In this document: positions 58,145 to 64,000 of the stretch, one piece after another
Layout: each line of letters opens with the position of its first letter
How positions within the stretch are numbered: position 1 is the first letter of the stretch
DNA from: Boswellia sacra
Lineage: Eukaryota; Streptophyta; Magnoliopsida; Sapindales; Burseraceae
Assembly (NCBI GenBank): GCA_013180625.2
Contig: SNVD02013981.1
Coordinates: forward strand, 21,969 to 85,968
Direction of reading: 5' to 3'
DNA length: 64,000 nt
Notes under the pieces: model-generated
What the model was told of the DNA's origin: nothing
Databases searched by the model: none
The model's input: only the letters and a program-made list of their open reading frames with translations
Program-made: the position numbers and the translations under genes

Positions 58145-59436
58145 CCCTTCGTAATGGTAAGGTTGTTGAAAAACACATTCCTAATCCTTGTGAGAAAGAA
58201 GAAGAATCGATCCCTAAAGGACAGGAAGAGGTTGCCAACCCAACACCTAGCGAAGAAGAAACCAAATCCTCATCTGTGCTTCCATTTCCTCAAGCATTAG
58301 CTACACCAAAGAAACCAACTCACAATTCTGAAATCTTTGAAATTTTCAAACAGGTAAAGGTCAACATTCCCTTGTTTGATGTGATCAAACAGGTACCTTC
58401 TTATGCAAAGTTTTTGAAAGACTTGTGCACTGTGAAAAGAAAACTAAATGTGAAAAAGAAGGCCTTTTTAGCCGAGCAAATAAGTGCTATTCTTCAAAAT
58501 AATAATACAGTGAAATATAAGGATCCAGGGTGTCCTACAATTTCATGTGTTATTGGAGACCATAAAATTGAACAAGCTTTACTTGATCTTGGTGCTAGTG
58601 TGATTTTGCTTCCATACTCGGTTTTTCAAAAACTCAATCTAGGTGAGTTAAAACCAACTTCTGTGACTCTTTTGCTTGCTGATAGATCAATTAAAGTACC
58701 AAGAGGAGTAGTGGAAGATGTATTAGTTCAAGTTGATAAATTCATTTATCCAGTGGATTTTATCGTCTTGGACACACAACCAGTGGAAGTAAGCAATTCA
58801 ATTCCTGGTATTTTAGGGCGTCCATTTCTAGCTACTTCTAATGCTTTGATTAATTGCAGGAATGGAGTCATGAAGCTATCATTTGGGAACATGACATTAG
58901 AACTTAATGTTTTTAATATGTGCAAACAACCAAATGAAGAAGAAGAAGAAGTTGATGAAGCCAATGTAATTGAATCTATTGTGGAAGATCACATCCAAAA
59001 AGGGAGTTCTTCTGACCCTTTGGAAACTTCTCTAGTGAATTCATTAGAATCAAGCATGGAACTAGAGTCTGATCTTTCTAATATATGCTCTTTATTGGAT
59101 TGTGCACAGGTGATGGAAAAAGGCTCAAAATCAAGATTTGAAGAATTGGGGCAAATGAATGAAAGCAAGGAAAATGAAGCTCCCAAGTTAGAATTGAAGC
59201 CCTTGCCTGAAGGACTGAAATATGCATATCTTGGGGAGAATCAGATATATCCGGTGGTAATTTCTTTATCCCTTACATGCGAGCAACAAGGTAAGTTGAT
59301 AGAAGTGCTTAAAAGGCATAAAAATGCAATTGGGTGGACTTTAAAAGATATAAAAGGCATTAACCCTTTAATTTGCACACATAGAATACATTTAGAGGAA
59401 AATGCCAAACATCTCAACAACCTCAAAGGAGATTAA
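58063..59436 (+). pseudogene. E2 aspartic protease and linker to RT
   Basis: QVKVNIPLFDVIKQVPSYAK, then LLDLGASVILLPYSVFQKLN (catalytic Asp near 58585), RGVVEDVLVQVDKFIYPVDF and GILGRPFLATSNALI, the protease core. An acidic linker follows (EEEEEVDEANV). LKPLPEGLKYAYLGENQIYP and HKNAIGWTLKDIKGI mark the start of RT. A 1-nt change near 59415 ends this frame; the RT continues in another. Confidence 0.88.
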
Positions 59437-60750
59437 ATCCACACATGAAAGAGGTCATTAGGGCTGAAGTTCTCAAACTACTTGATGTGGGAATTATCTA
59501 TCCTATGTCTGATAGTAAGTGGGTAAGCCCTACATAAGTAGTACCTAAGAAATCTGGCATTACAGTAGTTAAAAATGAAAGGGTGAATTATTACCAACTC
59601 GTGTCTCATCTAGTTGGAGGATGTGCATTGATTATAGAAAATTAAATGCTGTCACTAGAAAAGACCATTTTCCCTTACCTTCCTTGACCAAATTCTTGAA
59701 AGAGTAGCAGGAAACCCCTACTACTGCTTTCTTGATGGATACTCAGACTACTATCAAATTCCCATTGCACTTGAAGACCAAGAAAAGACCACATTCACAT
59801 GCCCCTTTGGCACTTTTGCATTTAGAAGAATGCCTTTTGGACTTTGTAATGCCCCAGCCACTTTTCAAAGATGCATGCTAAGCATTTTTAGTGACATGGT
59901 CGAGCATTGTTTAGAAGTTTTCATGGATGATTTAACTGTCTTTGGAAACTCTTTTGATAATTGTCTTGAAAACTTAGAAAAAGTTCTAAAAAGGTGTGTA
60001 GAAAAAGGTCTTATTTTGAATTGGGAAAAATGTCATTATATGGTCACTTCGGAAATTGTCTTAGGTCATGTGGTGTCTTCTAAGGGAATTGAAGTGGACA
60101 AAGCAAAAGTGGAATTAATTTCCCATCTGCCTCCACCAAAAACAGTTAAAGAGCTCTGTTCATTCTTAAGGCATGCTGGATTTTATAGGAGGTTCATAAG
60201 AAATTTCAGTGCTATATCTAAACCTCTTTGTAACCTCTTAATAAAAGATACTTCCTTTGAATGGACTCAAGAATGTCAAAATGCCTTTGATACACTAATT
60301 GGACTTTTAACAACTTCTCCAATTATGCAATCTCTTAATTGGTCCTTGCCTTTTGAATTGATGTGTGATGCAAGTGACTATGCCGTTGGTGCTGTCTTAG
60401 GACAAAGAAAATAAGGTAAGCCTTACGTAATATACTATGCAAGTAGGACTTTAAATGATGCACAAATGAATTACACAACAACTGAAAAAGAACTACTTTT
60501 AGTAGTATTTGCATTGGACAAATTTCAATCTTATTTAATTGGCTCTCCAACAATTGTTTACACTGACCATGCAGCTATGAGATATTTAATGTCTAAACGG
60601 GATGCAAAACCTAGATTGATACGGTGGATCTTATTGCTCCAAGAATTCAACATCACAATTAAGGATAAGAAAGGAGCCGAAAATGTCATTGCTGATCATC
60701 TTTCAAGACTAACGACAGAGACATTAATTGAAACTTCACCTATCAATGAT
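59437..60750 (+). pseudogene. E2 reverse transcriptase and RNase H
   Basis: Early RT is read through several slips and a stop near 59536 (KEVIRAEVLKLLDVGIIYPM, WVSPT). An open frame 59830-60414 starts MPFGLCNAPATFQRCMLSIF and has VFMDDLTVFG, the YVDD-box equivalent with both Asp present (about 59933-59941). Then GFYRRFIRNFSAISKPLCNL and RNase H LPFELMCDASDYAVGAVLG. A stop at 60412-60414 precedes YYASRTLNDAQMNYTTTEKE, TDHAAMRYLMSKRDAKPRLI and GAENVIADHLSRL, the standard RNase H end. Confidence 0.9.
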
Positions 60751-60799
60751 TCTTTTTCTGATGAATTTTTATTTTTCGTTGCTACTGTACCTTGGTTTG

Positions 60800-62074
60800 C
60801 TAACATTGTAAATTTTCTTGCGACAGGGAAAATGCCACCTCATTGGAATGCTCAAGACAAAAGAAAATTTTTAACTGAGGTGAAAAATTTTTACTGGGAT
60901 GATCCGTATCTTTTCAAATATTGTCCGGATCAAATAATAAGAAGATGCATACCGACAATGAGGTAAGTAGTGTCATTAACTTTTGTCATTCTGGAGCATG
61001 TGGCGGACATTTTTCATCTAGAAAAACAGCTGCTAAGATCTTACAATATGGATTTTATTGGCCCACCTTATTTAAAGATGCACATGCATTTTGCAAAACG
61101 TGTGAAAATTGTCAAAAATTGGGATCCATTTCAAAAAGAAACATGATGCCTTTGAATCCCATTCTTGGTGTTGAAATCTTTGATTGTTGGGGTATTGATT
61201 TTATGGGACCCTTTCCATCGTCATTTGGTTTTGTGTATATCCTTGTTGCAGTAGACTATGTTTCAAAATGGGTCGAGGCAACTCCATGTCGAAACAATGA
61301 CCACAAAACAGTTGTCAAATTCTTGGAAGAGAATATCTTGAGTAGATTTGAAATTCCTCGAGCATTATTAGTGATGGGGGTACGCATTTTTGTAATAAAC
61401 CATTTGAAACCTTAATGAAGAAATATGGAATAACCCATAAAATTTCTACACCTTATCACCCACAAACAAGTGGACAAATTGAATTAGCTAATAGGGAGAT
61501 AAAACAGATTTTAGAAAAAACGATTAACCCAAATCGTAAAGATTGGTCTTTAAGACTTAGTGATGCACTTTGGGCTTACCGAACTGCTTTTAAAACATCA
61601 TTAGGAATGTCTCCTTATAGATTAGTTTATGGAAAACCTTGTCACTTGCCTGTGGAAATTGAGCGTAAAGCTTATTGGGCCATTAAAACATTCAACACAA
61701 ATTTGAATGATGCTTGCAAGTTACGTAAACTCCAACTGAGTGAACTTGAAGAAATCAGGAATGAGGCTTATGAAAATTCTAAAATCTACAAAGAAAAAAC
61801 GAAGGTTTTTCATGACAAATCCATTGTTAGAAAATCTTTTGAACCTTCACAAAAATTTCTTTTGTATGATTCAAGATTGCATTTGTTTCCTGGTAAACTT
61901 CGGTCTCGTTGGACTGGGCCTTTTATTGTTAAAAATGTTTTCCCTCATGGAGCAGTTGAAATTGAGAACCCAAAGAATGGTAATATGTTTAAAGTTAATG
62001 GACAACGGTTAAAACCATTCTTTGAAAATTTTGCCCAAAACGAAGAGTCCATTGCTTTAATCGATCATTTTTAA
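60800..62074 (+). pseudogene. E2 integrase
   Basis: The zinc-binding part is CHSGACGGHFSSRKTAAKIL then CKTCENCQK. The core has DCWGIDFMGPFP (first Asp) and DYVSKWVEATPC. A 1-nt slip near 61370 moves the frame, in which SDGGTHFCN carries the second Asp. The frame 61415-62074 has [20 protein letters not shown] with the catalytic Glu, [20 protein letters not shown] and the C-terminal [19 protein letters not shown]. It ends LIDHF at 62074. All three D-D-E residues are still present. Confidence 0.9.
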
Positions 62075-62196
62075 GGATTGATTTTTCCCGGTCAAGTGGC
62101 GGATACGGTACTCCGTGACATTTAAAGTCGGTTTTTCAGTTCCCTAAAAACTGTTGCTCACCTTGCATCCATTTTCTTCTCTCTTATTTTCTTCAC

Positions 62197-62840
62197 ATGG
62201 ATACCATTCTCTCAAAATTGCACAAACATTTTCCCTCTCTTCCTCAAAATGATTTGCTTAAAATTTATAAAGCTCGCGCAGAAAGACTAAGGTTGTTGAT
62301 GCGTAAGGGTATTCCTGCTGATTTAAGATGGTTAATTGAAGCCAAGGTTCGATTCTCTTGTGAGTTTTCAAATAATCTTGTTTCCCATATGTCAGGTTTG
62401 GGAAAAAGCTCTTATGCCAAAAAGCGAAGAGCAAAAAGGTTACAAGTTTGTCACAAATGTGCAAGATGGACTTGTAACCAGCGTTGCCGCTCCTTGGGAT
62501 ATTTTTCCAACAATCGAGAGGATAAACTCCAGTTCATCAAGAATGGACTGAGTAAGGAGTCTTTGGATGATATCCGAACGACTCTTGAGACGCATCTTGT
62601 GGACTTGTGCAGCGTGAAATTTTTAATTTGTGGACACAATTCCGAGATGAGCAGGAACGCTATAGTCTTGGGAATCTGACTCAAAACGACCCTGTTTGCC
62701 AGTTTATAAGAAAAACTGGATGGGAAGCATATCCCCAACTCATAGAAGGTGTTTAAGCCGTTTCTGGACGTAAAACCAGAGGAAGATGTGAGCCACAGTC
62801 ACAACTACCTGTACATATGCATGCGTGCCATTATTTTTGA
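62197..62840 (+). pseudogene. E2 Cys-cluster cargo protein (family not recognised)
   Basis: ATG at 62197, 122 bp after the integrase stop: MDTILSKLHKHFPSLPQNDL, then ERLRLLMRKGIPADLRWLIE, a basic run (AKKRRAKRLQ), C-x2-C-x4-C-x3-C (VCHKCARWTCNQRC) and NREDKLQFIKNGLSKESLDD. A 1-nt deletion near 62592 shifts the frame; in the other frame the homologous end reads FNLWTQFRDEQERYSLGN, NDPVCQFIRKTGWEAYP, TAA at 62754-62756, then RKTRGRCEPQSQ, finishing at 62840. All four Cys are kept in both elements, as is CEPQSQ near the end. No other domain is recognised. Confidence 0.78.
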
Positions 62841-63060
62841 ATTTTAATACCTCATAGCTGTCATTTTTGAATTTGAATCTTTTGTTTGACTTATGGTGTC
62901 TTATTTCATCATCTTTTGAATTTTTGTGCATTATTGTCAACTTTTTCAACAAACAATCGAGCTACCTAGATAGATATCATCATTAGCAGACCTTTTTGCA
63001 CTCCATAAATACCACATGTCTTGTTCTCTTCTTCACACATAGTTAGAGAGTTACATAGAC

Positions 63061-63694
63061 ATGGAGGGAACTTCAAAACGTCGAATCCAAAGGATATGTG
63101 TATTCTGTGGATCTCGACCAGGTAAAAGTGAAGAGTTCGTATAAGTAGCGAATTATCTTGGTAGGCTACTGGCTGAAAGAAAGATTCATGTGGTTTATGG
63201 GGGAGGTAGCCTCGGGTTAATGGGTTGCGTATCAACAGCTGCACATGTAGGAGGTAGTCAAGTGTTAGGAGTTATTCCTAAAACTTTGGCTATAGAAAGC
63301 ATTGTTGGAAAAACAGTTGGGAAGGAGTTACAGGTCTCCTCTATGCATGAACGCATGGCACATATGCTCATCAATTCAGATGCCTTTATTGCTTTACCAG
63401 GTGGCTTTGGCACTCTTGAAGAAATTTTCCAAATTGCCTCTTGGGCCCAACTGAATCTCCATCAAAACCCATAGGTTTGTTGAATGTTAAAAATTTCTTT
63501 GATCCTTTGATAAGTTTTGTTGATGCAGCTGTGGAACAAAATTTTATCTCTCATTCGGCGAGAAAGATCCTTATTTCGCCACGTGCTGCTGTGAGTACTT
63601 GACCAAATTACAAGAAGTTGAGTATGAACCTGACCCAGCTAGTACTCAAATTAATTGGGCAGGAGGGCAAAACAAAAGTGCAAATTGGATTTGA
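63061..63694 (+). pseudogene. E2 LOG-type cytokinin riboside 5'-monophosphate phosphoribohydrolase
   Basis: ATG at 63061, about 220 bp after the Cys-cluster gene. RICVFCGSRPGKSEEF, VVYGGGSLGLMGCVSTAAH, GVIPKTLAIESIVGKTVGKE, MHERMAHM (catalytic Arg kept) and ALPGGFGTLEEIFQIASWAQ, a perfect PGGxGTxxE nucleotide-binding and catalytic motif. Then IGLLNVKNFFDPLISFVDAA and FISHSARKILI; the end (LTKLQEVEYEPDP...) reaches TGA at 63692-63694, about 211 residues in all. Lesions: TAA at 63143-63145, a 1-nt deletion in an A-run near 63465, and a slip near 63590. No introns. Same order and orientation as in E1, so the cargo pair is a lineage trait. Confidence 0.92.
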
Positions 63695-64000
63695 ATCTCC
63701 GTTTGTAATTTTTTTTCTTCTTGTCCTTTATTTTATTTTATTTTATTTTATTTTTAGCATGTATTTTATGAGTCTTTCAGGTCATCTCTCTTGAATAACA
63801 GAAGCTTCAGGTAATGTCTCCTATACTTTATCTTTCTACATTTAAACATTGAGGACAATGTTTCATTTGGTTGGGGGGAAAGGATAGTAGACATAAGTGT
63901 GTCTTGAAATTTTATTTTTTCTTGCAAAAAAAAAAAAAAAAAGAAAGCGAGTTAGTAATTAGATTCAGAGTGCGGTGTAAGGAGTTCAAATCCTCTTGAG
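63695..64000 (+). other. Start of E2 3' non-coding tail
   Basis: T-rich (TTTTA)n near 63727-63752; then ACATTGAGGACAATGT followed by TTGGTTGGGGGGAAAGG near 63843-63883, the same phrase as in the E1 tail near 24972-25011; A-run at 63926-63942. The 3' LTR is beyond the window. Confidence 0.7.

Larger units (their letters stand above)
55049..64000 (+). mobile_element. E2: Athila-like Ty3/gypsy element with pol and LOG cargo (3' end outside)
   Basis: LTR 55049-56573, tRNA-Asp PBS, gag, protease, RT, RNase H, integrase, Cys-cluster ORF, LOG-type gene and the start of the 3' tail. No 3' LTR is reached by 64000. Unlike E1 it keeps the whole pol. All genes have a few stops or 1-nt slips, yet the domains are easily read. 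Its LTR shows no obvious similarity to E1's LTR apart from TG...CA ends and the AAG-TTTTTGG junction to the PBS. Confidence 0.93.

Overview
The window looks like a transposon-dense, gene-poor stretch of a flowering-plant (probably eudicot) nuclear genome. The reasons are high AT content, an intron-containing germin-like gene family, plant tRNA-type primer binding sites, and Ty1/copia, Ty3/gypsy (Athila-like), CACTA and hAT elements. I see no intact host protein gene, no tRNA or rRNA gene and no CRISPR array. Every coding remnant has at least one break.

Layout. 1-6.9 kb: a Tat/Ogre-like LTR, then a hAT-type element (3049-5104) carrying three ~462 bp tandem units. 7.0-18 kb: three germin-like protein (GLP) pseudogenes. 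GLP1 (+) has a copia solo LTR in exon 2; GLP2 (-) has stops and a frameshift; GLP3 (+) starts at 17815. A Sirevirus-like remnant (8644-10764) lies between GLP1 and GLP2. 17.8-50.9 kb: GLP3 is stretched to about 33 kb. Its exon 1 holds a complete Athila-like element with two LTRs (E1, 17929-27156). Its exon 2 holds a copia element (27666-50640), which holds a CACTA (28897-46591), which holds a second CACTA with transposase genes (30871-44877), which holds a solo LTR (37907-39275). Each boundary has a target-site duplication. 51.7-54.8 kb: fragments of CACTA, hAT and inverted-repeat elements. 55.0-64 kb: a second Athila-like element (E2) that runs off the window.

Most notable: E1 and E2 have unrelated-looking LTRs, yet both carry the same two extra genes in the same order downstream of pol. 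The first is a ~210-residue protein with a Cys cluster that I do not recognise. The second is a full-length, intronless LOG-type cytokinin riboside monophosphate phosphoribohydrolase. E1 has lost nearly all of RT, RNase H and integrase but keeps both extra genes. In a 49-codon LOG stretch the two copies differ mostly by silent changes. This suggests a retrotransposon lineage that has carried a hormone-activating enzyme and a partner gene for a long time. All boundaries and alignments were worked out by eye.
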